A DNA stretch of 45,143 nt from Saprospiraceae bacterium (GTDB lineage: Bacteria; Bacteroidota; Bacteroidia; Chitinophagales; Saprospiraceae). The notes beneath the pieces were generated by a model. The model was given only the letters and a program-made list of their open reading frames with translations, made no database searches and was not told where the DNA came from. The stretch spans positions 1 through 45,143 of the forward strand of contig JAHQWA010000538.1 in NCBI GenBank assembly GCA_019634045.1, read 5' to 3'. The position numbers and the translations under genes were made by a program. Shown piece by piece: positions 25,902 through 34,201 of the stretch. Position 1 is the first letter of the stretch, and each line of letters begins with the position of its first letter.

Positions 25902-27062
25902 ATGAAAAACATCGCCTGTATTGGCAAGGATCCTTTCCAAATCAAAGAGGAGGGATTAGCAGTTAACGCTAGTTTTTCTTTCTTTCGACTGGGAAGTGCT
26001 TTTTATGAATACATTCAAACTACTGGCGGGCTACCAGATCTTATCTTATTTGAACTATCACATGACACTCGGGATGATTTTATGCAATTGAGGTATCTTC
26101 TATTGAAAACCCCTCAGTTTGCTCAAATCCCCTTTATTATCATTTCTTCATATCCTTCGCTACAACTCCTTCAGCTGTCGAAAAAATTCCGAATCAAAGA
26201 TTACTATATCTTCCCCAGCATGCTGGGAGGTTTGGAAAAAAGAATTCAACAACTTCTCTCTGATAACCATCCAAATATGGAGGCAGCCAAAGGACCAGAT
26301 CTTGCTGCTCAAGCCATTACCGAAATGAATTTCAAGCTTCCTTTGTGGAAACGCACTTTTGACATCATCGGAGCCAGTTTCTTAATCTTATTGAGCACCC
26401 CCATCTTAGTCATTGTGGGAGTCCTAATCAAGTTGGAATCGCGTGGACCAATATTCTACGTATCCAAAAGAGCCGGGCAAGGCTTCCGGGTTTTTGATTT
26501 CTTCAAATTTAGGTCGATGCGTACTGATGCTGACCTAAAACTGGTGGACCTCAAAGATCAGAATCATTACTTCTCCGCGGCGGCTGTAGACGCCAAAATT
26601 GGTCAAGAAGCCGTTGGAGCAGGAACACTACTGATGATGGATCACGGTCCGGTAGATGAACAAAAATTTTACCATGAAAGGGAAGCCACCAATGGGCAAA
26701 CTTTCTTCAAAATCAAAAACGATCCCCGCATCACGCGGATTGGTAAGATTATTCGTGCCACCAGCATTGACGAAATGCCGCAACTAATCAATGTGTTAAA
26801 GGGAGACATGTCCTTGGTCGGAAACCGGCCGCTGCCTTTATATGAGGCTGAAAGGCTTACGTCTGACGAATGGATTGAGCGTTTCTCGGCTCCGGCTGGT
26901 ATCACAGGACTGTGGCAAGTGAGCAAAGGAAAGAATTCTGCAGAAACCGAAGACGAACGGAAGCAGTTAGACATTGCCTATGCCAAGCAGTATAATTTTT
27001 GGCTAGACATGAAGATCCTACTGCTTACTTTACCCGCCGCTTTCCAGAGAGCCGATTCTTAG
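25902..27062 (+). CDS. Initiating sugar-phosphate transferase with N-terminal pseudo-receiver domain
   Basis: A 386-residue two-part protein. Residues 1-120 look like a receiver fold, but the phospho-acceptor position is Glu (E51, LILFELSHD) and the conserved Lys is Phe (F104, YYIFPS), so it should not be phosphorylated normally. Residues 145-386 are a bacterial sugar transferase (monotopic phosphoglycosyltransferase): KRTFDIIGASF starts the re-entrant membrane helix, then KFRSMRTDAD, the catalytic Asp-Glu dyad D290-E291 (TSIDEMPQL), GDMSLVGNRPLP and PAGITGLWQVSKGK. It transfers a sugar phosphate to undecaprenyl phosphate, the first step of the polysaccharide. An insert of about 57 residues (212-268) separates KFRSMRTDAD from FKIKNDPR. 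The single-domain receiver 2 bases upstream suggests regulation of this step. The gene end overlaps the convergent GT2 by 38 bases. Confidence 0.93.
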   Translation: MKNIACIGKDPFQIKEEGLAVNASFSFFRLGSAFYEYIQTTGGLPDLILFELSHDTRDDFMQLRYLLLKTPQFAQIPFIIISSYPSLQLLQLSKKFRIKDYYIFPSMLGGLEKRIQQLLSDNHPNMEAAKGPDLAAQAITEMNFKLPLWKRTFDIIGASFLILLSTPILVIVGVLIKLESRGPIFYVSKRAGQGFRVFDFFKFRSMRTDADLKLVDLKDQNHYFSAAAVDAKIGQEAVGAGTLLMMDHGPVDEQKFYHEREATNGQTFFKIKNDPRITRIGKIIRATSIDEMPQLINVLKGDMSLVGNRPLPLYEAERLTSDEWIERFSAPAGITGLWQVSKGKNSAETEDERKQLDIAYAKQYNFWLDMKILLLTLPAAFQRADS

Positions 27063-28338
27063 CAATAGGTTCTTGATCTAAAGCTCGGTAATGATTCAAT
27101 AGGACGGAGAGTTGTGTGTTATCGAAGCTACAGGCGTGAAGATGGCTTAGCAGACTCGCCGCTGCCTCTCCTACCGGAACATTTGAATAGTAATGATCTC
27201 GTGCAAAGTGCACGTACTTCATGAGCATAAATGCGTTAAACCATTTATAGAATCTAGAGACAAAAGCTTTCCTTGAGGCAGTATGCGCTCGTATTTCCTG
27301 CCATTTAGCAACATAGTCCTGCTGAGATAGAAATTCCTGAATACTAGCTGGCAATTGCGCCACGATGCCTTCATACTGATCAGGCTCCGCTTTATAAAGA
27401 GCCGGCACTTCATCAAATAATTGCTTCAAATCAAAGAAGGAGGATAAGTGATACGTCTCATACGTTCCACTTGCCGCCACAATTTCGTTGACTGCACGTC
27501 CTGTACCGAATGGGACCCGATGTGAGGGTCTTGGAGATGGGATGACCTTCGTAGATAAACACTCACTAAATTGCCCCAGGGAAATAAACTTATGCAAAAA
27601 ATAAAAATCCTCCCCTGCCTTTCGCTTATTCATACCACCTTGTTGCTGATAAGCCATCACCCGTACTGCCATACTGGATCCCACCGTGTGATATGCGTGC
27701 GGAAAGCCTGCTAACCGCTGAGCCTGAATATAATAGCGAAGATGTAATTCATAAGGAACGATCGCTTCATAGACCTCATCTTCATGTTCTACTCCATGCA
27801 AGGGATGCTCAAAATAGATATTACAGGCTGGCGTCCTGGGATAGCTTTTGAAATGCTCCTCTAGAGCCAGGAGGTAATTGGACTCGCAGCGGCTGTCTGC
27901 ATCAAAACATACGATGACCCCTTTCTTGTTTCTAATTTTCATGAATCGCCAGCAGGCCTCATCCATACCTATCTTCCGGGCCAAGCCCACGCCAGCACTT
28001 TTCGAGGGAAGATCCGGTACATAAAGGATATGAAATTTGATTCGGTGTTTGTTGTTCTTCTTCACCCATTGTAAGGCCTGTAGGTAAGTCTCCTGATTCC
28101 GATCTTTAATGGCCTGAGATGATTGCTCACTATTGTTGATGACAACAATTACCTCCACATCACACAAAGGCAAAGTACACCTTGACAAATTCATTAGGCT
28201 GAGCAATAAGAAAGGCTCATCATAAGCTGGAATCACCACAATCATCCCCAAATTCAAGGAAGGCTTCTTGAAGATGAGCGGGGCAAACAAGGTGCGTTGT
28301 TGTAGATACTGGTTCACAGCGTCAAACTTAGTGAACAA
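27025..28338 (-). CDS. Family 2 glycosyltransferase (cytoplasmic)
   Basis: A GT2-type protein of up to 437 residues: IVVIPAYDEPFLLL begins the fold, VIVVINNSEQSS follows, and VIVCFDADSRCESNYLL supplies DAD. AGEDFYFLHKFISLG resembles the acceptor/base region. There are no convincing membrane helices. The start is uncertain: the frame opens with TTG at 28338, a GTG lies at 28317 and the first ATG at 28245 (MIVVIPAYDE). The -7-like box at 28323-28330 would favour a start downstream of about 28317. The C-terminal 150 residues (helical, with FYKWFNAFMLMKYVHFARDHYY) are not recognised. It is divergent from the GT39-like gene and convergent with the initiating transferase, overlapping it by 38 bases. 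Confidence 0.82.
   Translation of the reverse strand: MFTKFDAVNQYLQQRTLFAPLIFKKPSLNLGMIVVIPAYDEPFLLLSLMNLSRCTLPLCDVEVIVVINNSEQSSQAIKDRNQETYLQALQWVKKNNKHRIKFHILYVPDLPSKSAGVGLARKIGMDEACWRFMKIRNKKGVIVCFDADSRCESNYLLALEEHFKSYPRTPACNIYFEHPLHGVEHEDEVYEAIVPYELHLRYYIQAQRLAGFPHAYHTVGSSMAVRVMAYQQQGGMNKRKAGEDFYFLHKFISLGQFSECLSTKVIPSPRPSHRVPFGTGRAVNEIVAASGTYETYHLSSFFDLKQLFDEVPALYKAEPDQYEGIVAQLPASIQEFLSQQDYVAKWQEIRAHTASRKAFVSRFYKWFNAFMLMKYVHFARDHYYSNVPVGEAAASLLSHLHACSFDNTQLSVLLNHYRALDQEPIAKNRLSGKRRVK
28323..28330 (-). promoter_or_regulatory. -7 box candidate for the minus-strand GT2
   Basis: The minus strand reads TAAGTTTG, an exact TAnnTTTG match. No -33 TTG is found at the right distance. Confidence 0.4.
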
Positions 28339-28342
28339 ATTT

Positions 28343-28350
28343 TATATTTG
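28343..28350 (+). promoter_or_regulatory. -7 box for the GT39-like gene
   Basis: TATATTTG is an exact TAnnTTTG match. It implies a transcript start near 28357, only about 6 bases before the first in-frame ATG (28363), which argues for one of the later ATGs (28375 or 28396) as start. Confidence 0.5.
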
Positions 28351-28374
28351 CCCTGGAATTGAATGGCGAATTGT

Positions 28375-30516
28375 ATGAATCAAAATGGAGACCGCATGGC
28401 ATTGATCAAAAGGATCTCTTTTCCAGCTTTATTAGCTTTGCTCTGGATGATATCCATCGTAATGGTCAATCCCATTGGCGAATTTCCATTAAATGACGAT
28501 TGGGCATTTGCTAGAGCCGTTTACAATTTGATAGAAAAGGGAGAACTCATTTTAGGGGACTGGCCAGCCATCACCTTGGTAGCGCAGCTGTATTGGGGAG
28601 CCTTGTTCTGCAAGATTTTTGGATTGTCCCTTACCGTTCTTCGGATATCCACGCTAGTCAGTAGTTTTATCGGGGTGATCGCGTTTTATGGAATCGCTCG
28701 TCAAATTACTCAGAACAAAGAAGTAGCGGGCTTGGCAGGCCTTATTCTCTTTTTCAATCCACTGTACTTTTCTCTGTCTTTCACTTTCATGAATAATGTG
28801 CACTTTCTGTGCGCTTGTCTGCTAGCCTTTTGGTTTCTCTCTAAAAACATAGAACGACCAAACTTGCTCCACTGGATACTTGGCACACTTTTTTGCATCA
28901 TTACTACCTTAATCCGGCAATCCGGCCTGCTGATCCCTTTTGTCTTTATGATACTAGGTTGGATCCAAACCAAGCGAACGCTTGGGAATATCCTCAAACA
29001 AACGATTCCATTTCTCGCCACCCTAGCCGCCTACTTGCTATATATGAGATGGCTAGAAGTCGGCACTTCAAATCCGCAGGCCGTCAGAGGGGTTGGTGAC
29101 TTAATAGCCGGAATCTTTGACAACAGCCTGAGCTACTACTTCTACCGCTCTGTTTCAGTCTTGCTATACGTAGGCTTTTTCCTACTTCCTTTCCTGCTTG
29201 CTTCCATCAAACCCAGCATTTCTGGGACTCGGCGCTCGTGGCTGATCAAAGGTGTGATCGGAGCAGGTCTGTTGGTCGTTTTATATCTAGGCAGTGTATT
29301 CTTTCCGATCGGCAATATCTTCTATAACTTCGGTCTAGGCCCGAAGCTGCTGAAAGATACGTATTGGGGAGATAATATTACCCCTCAGTTACCAGAAGCA
29401 ATTTGGAAAGGGCTCAGATATCCTGCCATTCTTGCTACAGTTTTGTATGTATTCAAATTCCCGTGGAACATTAGATCTTTGAAAGCCAGCTTTTACCCAG
29501 GCCCTGCTCAAGCGCATCGCTTGATACGACTAGGAATTTTAATGGTCGTCTTGATCTATGTGGGCTTCTTAAGTATTAGTCCTTATTTCTTTGATCGCTA
29601 TACACTCCCCCTTTTAGCTTTTGCGCTTTTGCTCATCTTGCCTGTCACGACCAAGCTTTCTGCTACCTCTAAAAAAATTGGATATGGTGTACTGGCGGTC
29701 TATGCCGTCTTCAGTCTAATTGGCACACATCATTATTTGTCTTGGAATCGAACACGATGGGATGCACTTACGCAATTGATGGAGGAGAAAGGGATTGCTC
29801 CCACCCATATCGACGGGGGTTTTGAATTCAATGCCTGGCTGGAGACTGGCCCCTTCAATAAAGAAGATAAGCATGGCAAAAGCTGGTGGTTTGTCATGGA
29901 AGATGATTACGTGGCTTCCTCGGGACGAATCAAGGATTTTGAAGTGAGAGAAACTCATCCTGTTCCGGCAGTTTGGCCCTTCCATCGAGATACCCTCTTT
30001 ATCCTCTGGCATATGGTGGATGGTATGACCGTTTACGAAAACTATCCGATCACTTGCGGAGCAGAAACGGTATCGCCGGATCCCTACTACTTTACGTCCA
30101 ATTTACCTCAGATCAAATTCCATCACGAGCTGGCTCAATCGGAAGAAAAAGCGCACAGCGGACAGTACTCTATGGCCTTGACGGAAGGGAAAGAATATGG
30201 TTTTTCGACCGTCTTGAAAGATATACGAGCGGGAGATCAAATTACCGTTCGGGTTTGGCGTTGGGATGGGACGAGAAGCTCAGGATTGGTAATATCCAAC
30301 TACGAAGGAGAGAATTATTATATTTTTGAAAAGACCAATGTCATTCAGGAGAAAGACGGCTGGCAACAGTTAGAATTGAAAGTACAGATTCCTACAGAAC
30401 CAGGCTTTGACAAAGTGGGGATATACGTGTGGAATCCCGTAAAGGTGGATGCGTGGTTTGACGATATAGAGATTGATCGGAAGGCCGCTCAAGACAAGAA
30501 GGAGGTTGTGGAATGA
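28375..30516 (+). CDS. GT39/ArnT-like membrane glycosyltransferase with C-terminal soluble domain
   Basis: A 713-residue polytopic protein (from the ATG at 28375; 28363 and 28396 are alternatives). The N-terminal part resembles dolichyl-phosphate-mannose/ArnT-type glycosyltransferases: after the first helix a periplasmic loop carries the acidic pair D41-D42 (FPLNDDWAFARAV), the usual catalytic site of the GT-C fold, and about 11 helices follow to residue ~445. The C-terminal ~190 residues are soluble and end in a beta-rich segment (ITVRVWRWDG, YEGENYYIFEKTN, VDAWFDDIEID) that looks like a carbohydrate-binding-type jelly roll. Such enzymes use polyprenyl-phosphate sugars to modify glycans on the periplasmic side. 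It overlaps the WbqC gene by 4 bases (ATGA). Confidence 0.85.
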   Translation: MNQNGDRMALIKRISFPALLALLWMISIVMVNPIGEFPLNDDWAFARAVYNLIEKGELILGDWPAITLVAQLYWGALFCKIFGLSLTVLRISTLVSSFIGVIAFYGIARQITQNKEVAGLAGLILFFNPLYFSLSFTFMNNVHFLCACLLAFWFLSKNIERPNLLHWILGTLFCIITTLIRQSGLLIPFVFMILGWIQTKRTLGNILKQTIPFLATLAAYLLYMRWLEVGTSNPQAVRGVGDLIAGIFDNSLSYYFYRSVSVLLYVGFFLLPFLLASIKPSISGTRRSWLIKGVIGAGLLVVLYLGSVFFPIGNIFYNFGLGPKLLKDTYWGDNITPQLPEAIWKGLRYPAILATVLYVFKFPWNIRSLKASFYPGPAQAHRLIRLGILMVVLIYVGFLSISPYFFDRYTLPLLAFALLLILPVTTKLSATSKKIGYGVLAVYAVFSLIGTHHYLSWNRTRWDALTQLMEEKGIAPTHIDGGFEFNAWLETGPFNKEDKHGKSWWFVMEDDYVASSGRIKDFEVRETHPVPAVWPFHRDTLFILWHMVDGMTVYENYPITCGAETVSPDPYYFTSNLPQIKFHHELAQSEEKAHSGQYSMALTEGKEYGFSTVLKDIRAGDQITVRVWRWDGTRSSGLVISNYEGENYYIFEKTNVIQEKDGWQQLELKVQIPTEPGFDKVGIYVWNPVKVDAWFDDIEIDRKAAQDKKEVVE

Positions 30517-31175
30517 ACAGCATAAAGAAATCTAAGGGGGTATTGGTGGAAGCCCATTATTTGCCTAATGTGCAGTATTTCAGCAAGTTGGTCCAGTGTC
30601 CTGTACTGATCCTGGAAGCGTATGAAAACTACCAAAAAGGCAGTTATCGAAATCGCTGTCATATCGCTGGCGCCAACGGTCTGATGAGGCTTTCCATCCC
30701 GCTACGCAAAGGAAAAAACGAACAGTTGTCTATTCGGCAGACCGAGATTTCTTATGACGAGCCATGGATCAATCAGCACTGGCAAAGCATTAAATCTGCC
30801 TACGGCAACGCACCGTATTTTCCCTACTATCAAGATGAGATAGCCGATCTATTCCAGCAACGGCCAAAATTCTTATTTGATTGGAACAAATCCCTGCTGC
30901 AATTGCTAGTAGATTTACTACAGCTACAGGTGGAAGTCAGATTAAGTGAAGGTTTTAGCAAAGCCGTTACTGATGAGATCTACGATCTTCGTGGGCACAT
31001 TCATCCTAAATCTCACCGTCAGCAAGTTGATCATAATTTCCAGGCTGTTCCTTATCCCCAGCTTTTCGAAGAAAGACATGGATTCTTACCCAATTTAAGT
31101 ATCTTGGACCTACTCTTCTGTACTGGGCCACAGGCTGTTTTGTACCTTGAGGAGTCATTTAAATCAGGAGATTAG
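30513..31175 (+). CDS. WbqC family protein
   Basis: A 220-residue WbqC-like protein: the start VLVEAHYLPNVQYFSKL with the LEAYENYQKGSYRNRCHI stretch, then LSIPLRKGKNEQLSI and QHWQSIKSAYGNAPYFPYY are the family pattern. WbqC proteins occur in O-antigen clusters and are proposed to act in sugar modification, but a biochemical activity is not established to my knowledge. The ATG overlaps the stop of the GT39-like gene (ATGA), so the two form one unit. Confidence 0.9.
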   Translation: MNSIKKSKGVLVEAHYLPNVQYFSKLVQCPVLILEAYENYQKGSYRNRCHIAGANGLMRLSIPLRKGKNEQLSIRQTEISYDEPWINQHWQSIKSAYGNAPYFPYYQDEIADLFQQRPKFLFDWNKSLLQLLVDLLQLQVEVRLSEGFSKAVTDEIYDLRGHIHPKSHRQQVDHNFQAVPYPQLFEERHGFLPNLSILDLLFCTGPQAVLYLEESFKSGD

Positions 31176-31219
31176 TTGAGCTCTATTCTACTTGTATTAT
31201 CATAATCAAAGATAAGCTG

Positions 31220-32953
31220 GTGAACCAACTATTAAATCAGCAGCTGAAACCCCAACGGGCCCAGCTGGATGAAATTGCAAAAGATTTGCATGGCCTTACC
31301 ATACAAATAGGCCACACCGAATTGACCGAGACGCTAAGTGAGTTGCGCAATCGCATTCATGAACCTTTTATGTTTGTGATCGTAGGTGAAGTCAAGGCGG
31401 GGAAGTCGAGCTTTATTAATGCGTTGCTAGATACAGGGCGAGAAATCACGAAGGTGGCTCCGCAACCTATGACGGATACTATTCAACAAATTCTCTACGG
31501 AGAGAAGGAAGAAATAGTCAGCATAAACCCCTATCTAAAACAAATCTTCTTACCCGTAGAAATACTACGAGAAATAGCCATAGTCGATACACCGGGGACA
31601 AATACCATTGTTGAGCACCATCAGGAGATCACGGAACGCTTCATCCCTTCTTCTGACTTAATCGTATTTGTCTTCGAAGCCAAGAATCCGTACCGTCAAT
31701 CCGCCTGGGAGTTTTTCGACTACATCAATGCAGAATGGCGGCGTAAGATCATCTTTATTCTACAGCAGAAGGACTTGATGAAGCCAGAAGATTTAAAGGT
31801 TAATATTCAAGGAGTGGTAGATCATGCTACGAAAAAGGGAATTGAAGATCCACTCGTCTTTGCCGTTTCAGCTTTGCAAGAGGAAGAGGATCAAGCTGAA
31901 AGTGGGTTTGATGCGGTCAGAAGCTTTATTCGCGAAAATATCACCGGGGGTAAAGCACCAGTCTTAAAGCTATTAAACAGCATAGATACCTTACAAAATA
32001 TAAACAGTAGAATCCGCAAGGGTTTGGACCTCCGCAAGCAGCAATGGGAATCCGATACCGCCTTCCGAGAAGATATTTCTGAAACGCTATCCTCCCAGGA
32101 GGGGAAATCCCACAAGCAAGTCAATGTGCTGGTAGAAAACCTAATCGCTGCTTATGATCGGATTACTAGCAAAAAAGAACAAGAATTAAGAAGCGGTCTT
32201 TCCTTCTTAGGTCTTCTGAGACGGAGCTTCACTTCCATCTTTAATCGGAAGCAATCGGTCAAGGATTGGTTGGAAAATTTGGCTAAAGATCTTGAAACTA
32301 GTCTTAATCAAGAGCTAGAATCTAAATTGCACGAAAGTGTAGTGGACCTGTCTGATAATGTTCAGCAAATGGCGAAGATCATTGATCTGAAAATTCGCAA
32401 TAGCGAAACGATCCTAAAGAACGATCACGATCTATTTAGTGATATCGCAGAAAAGCGTAGCAACATTCTGAGAGACTTACAAGATACTTTTCACGACTTC
32501 ATTAGCAAGACCGAAAATTTCACAGATGAAAGCCTATTTCCAGATAAAAAGGCCATTTCTCCTAATCTAGCAACGGGTAGTGGAGTCGCAGCTATTGGCG
32601 TGATTTTGATGACGGTAACCAATGGGATCGTGTTTGATATCACGGGAGGGATTCTAACAACTATTGGACTTCTCTTCGCCGGAGTCTCCACAAGTGTTCA
32701 AAAGAGAAAGATCCTGGAGGGGTTCCGCAATGAGATCAATAAAGGCAGAGACCGGATCTCTGAAGACGTAACTGAAAAACTAAGAACCTATATCAGTCGT
32801 TTAAAGGATAAGATCGATCTGAATTTCCATGAGTTTGATGAACTGCTCGGTCAGGAAGAAAAAACCATTGAAGCTTTGTCAGAACAGTGGGATTCTATTG
32901 ATCAACGCCTGAAAGATATTCAACAAAACCTCCAAACAGTCAATGACGGATAG
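31220..32953 (+). CDS. Bacterial dynamin-like GTPase
   Basis: A 577-residue large GTPase. G1 (P-loop) GEVKAGKSS is at 56-64, the G2 threonine probably T85 (PQPMTDT), G3 DTPG at 123-126, and a G4-like QQKD at 182-185. After the GTPase domain come long helical/coiled-coil stretches, and a hydrophobic hairpin (about residues 450-495, GVAAIGVILMTVTNGIVF and GGILTTIGLLFAGV) that would insert into or press on a membrane, as the paddle of bacterial dynamins does. These proteins remodel or protect membranes. The start is a GTG at 31220. Its end overlaps the ureohydrolase gene by 11 bases. It is a single copy, not the tandem pair often found. Confidence 0.92.
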   Translation: MNQLLNQQLKPQRAQLDEIAKDLHGLTIQIGHTELTETLSELRNRIHEPFMFVIVGEVKAGKSSFINALLDTGREITKVAPQPMTDTIQQILYGEKEEIVSINPYLKQIFLPVEILREIAIVDTPGTNTIVEHHQEITERFIPSSDLIVFVFEAKNPYRQSAWEFFDYINAEWRRKIIFILQQKDLMKPEDLKVNIQGVVDHATKKGIEDPLVFAVSALQEEEDQAESGFDAVRSFIRENITGGKAPVLKLLNSIDTLQNINSRIRKGLDLRKQQWESDTAFREDISETLSSQEGKSHKQVNVLVENLIAAYDRITSKKEQELRSGLSFLGLLRRSFTSIFNRKQSVKDWLENLAKDLETSLNQELESKLHESVVDLSDNVQQMAKIIDLKIRNSETILKNDHDLFSDIAEKRSNILRDLQDTFHDFISKTENFTDESLFPDKKAISPNLATGSGVAAIGVILMTVTNGIVFDITGGILTTIGLLFAGVSTSVQKRKILEGFRNEINKGRDRISEDVTEKLRTYISRLKDKIDLNFHEFDELLGQEEKTIEALSEQWDSIDQRLKDIQQNLQTVNDG

Positions 32954-33764
32954 TTTTACCGAACAACTACAAAAAATTAGCCCAGGTAGTTTAGTCGTCC
33001 TAGGCGTTCCATATGATGCGCAATCTTCTTATTTACCAGGTTGTGCACAAGCACCAGATCTTATCGTTGAAGCCTATCACTCACCATCCAGCAATTACTA
33101 TACAGAACTAGGGTATCAGCTAGAAGATGATATGGCGATTTCTTTTCTCGGAAATCTACCGATTTCTGACTACTTCGACATCGAGAAAGGGATTGCTCAA
33201 GTTTTGCAAGCTGGAGGTCGGACCTTTTCATTGGGTGGGGATCATTCCATCACCTACCCCATTATGAAGGCGCAGGCTAAAAAATATGATAAGCTCTGCA
33301 TCCTCCAACTTGATGCACATGGCGATCTATATCAGGATTTCGAAGGAAACCCTTATTCCCATGCCTGTCCATTTGCTCGGATCATGGAAGATGGGCTAGT
33401 AGATAGGCTGGTACAAGTGGGCAACCGGACCTTAAGCAAGCATCAAAGAGAGCAGGCTAAACGTTTTGGAGTAGAGATCATTGAGATGAAAGACTGGAAA
33501 GTTGGGCAGGAAATTCCGCTTAGTGGTCCACTTTATGTAAGCTTGGATCTTGATGTACTGGACCCAGCCTTTGCTCCTGGCATCTCTCATTATGAACCCG
33601 GTGGCATGTCTCCGAGGGATGTAATTAGCATTATTCATCAAATTGAAGTGCCAATCATCGGAGCAGATATTGTTGAGTACAATCCTACTCGGGATCTCAA
33701 TGGAATGACGGCTATGGTTGCCGCAAGGTTCATGAAAGAAATTATCGGTAAAATCTTATCCTAG
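32943..33764 (+). CDS. speB: Ureohydrolase, agmatinase/arginase family
   Basis: A 273-residue manganese ureohydrolase. Metal-binding motifs are all present: SLGGDHSITYP, QLDAHGDLYQDFEGNPYSHACPF and SLDLDVLDPAFAPGISHYEPGG. The family hydrolyses agmatine (to putrescine and urea), arginine or formiminoglutamate; size and the YSHACPF stretch favour agmatinase, but the substrate is not certain. It starts within the last 11 bases of the dynamin gene and shares one base with the next gene's GTG, so it is translated as part of a coupled set. Context does not explain the link to the dynamin. Confidence 0.88.
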   Translation: MTDSFTEQLQKISPGSLVVLGVPYDAQSSYLPGCAQAPDLIVEAYHSPSSNYYTELGYQLEDDMAISFLGNLPISDYFDIEKGIAQVLQAGGRTFSLGGDHSITYPIMKAQAKKYDKLCILQLDAHGDLYQDFEGNPYSHACPFARIMEDGLVDRLVQVGNRTLSKHQREQAKRFGVEIIEMKDWKVGQEIPLSGPLYVSLDLDVLDPAFAPGISHYEPGGMSPRDVISIIHQIEVPIIGADIVEYNPTRDLNGMTAMVAARFMKEIIGKILS

Positions 33765-34198
33765 TGGAGGATCTTTTGTTTGTCTACGGCACGCTGATGC
33801 AAGACTTCACATCCGAAATCACCCAGGTACTGAGAAGTAGGAGTGAATTTGTAGGGGAAGGGTGGATTAACGGGAAATTGTACGATTTAGGCTCTTATCC
33901 AGGATTAGTCTATGAAGCAGAGGGTGATAAAAGCGTCCGAGGAGAAGTTTATCGCATGCACCGCCCGGACTTGTTATTGCCAGTATTGGACTACTATGAG
34001 ATGATAGACCCTGCGCAGCCTGCACACAATGAATACAAACGGAGTTTGTTGCCAATCACTATGTTTGATCAAATACAAGATTGTTGGACCTATGTTTTTC
34101 AACAGTCCGTCGCTGCCTTCCCAGAAATTAGTTCCGGAGACTACCGCACCTATTTCTCTCAAAATCCGAATCACCAAGACTTTATCGACAAAAACTAA
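33764..34198 (+). CDS. Gamma-glutamylcyclotransferase-like (AIG2/GGCT fold) protein
   Basis: A 144-residue protein of the GGCT/AIG2 fold. It starts with LFVYGTLM (the substrate-binding YGxL motif), has LYDLGSYPGLVYEAEGDKSVRGEVYRM in the middle and HNEYKRSLL with a Glu in the region of the catalytic acid. Family members release 5-oxoproline from gamma-glutamyl compounds, though many bacterial homologues are uncharacterised. The GTG start at 33764 overlaps the ureohydrolase TAG by one base (TAGTG), and the stop is 3 bases before the DUF255 gene. Confidence 0.88.
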   Translation: MEDLLFVYGTLMQDFTSEITQVLRSRSEFVGEGWINGKLYDLGSYPGLVYEAEGDKSVRGEVYRMHRPDLLLPVLDYYEMIDPAQPAHNEYKRSLLPITMFDQIQDCWTYVFQQSVAAFPEISSGDYRTYFSQNPNHQDFIDKN

Positions 34199-34201
34199 AA
34201 C

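Noticed and set aside
31220-34198. Anti-phage defence island around the dynamin-like GTPase
   Set aside because: Neighbours are metabolic-type enzymes; no nuclease, toxin, integrase or other defence gene is close, so the idea rests on the dynamin alone.
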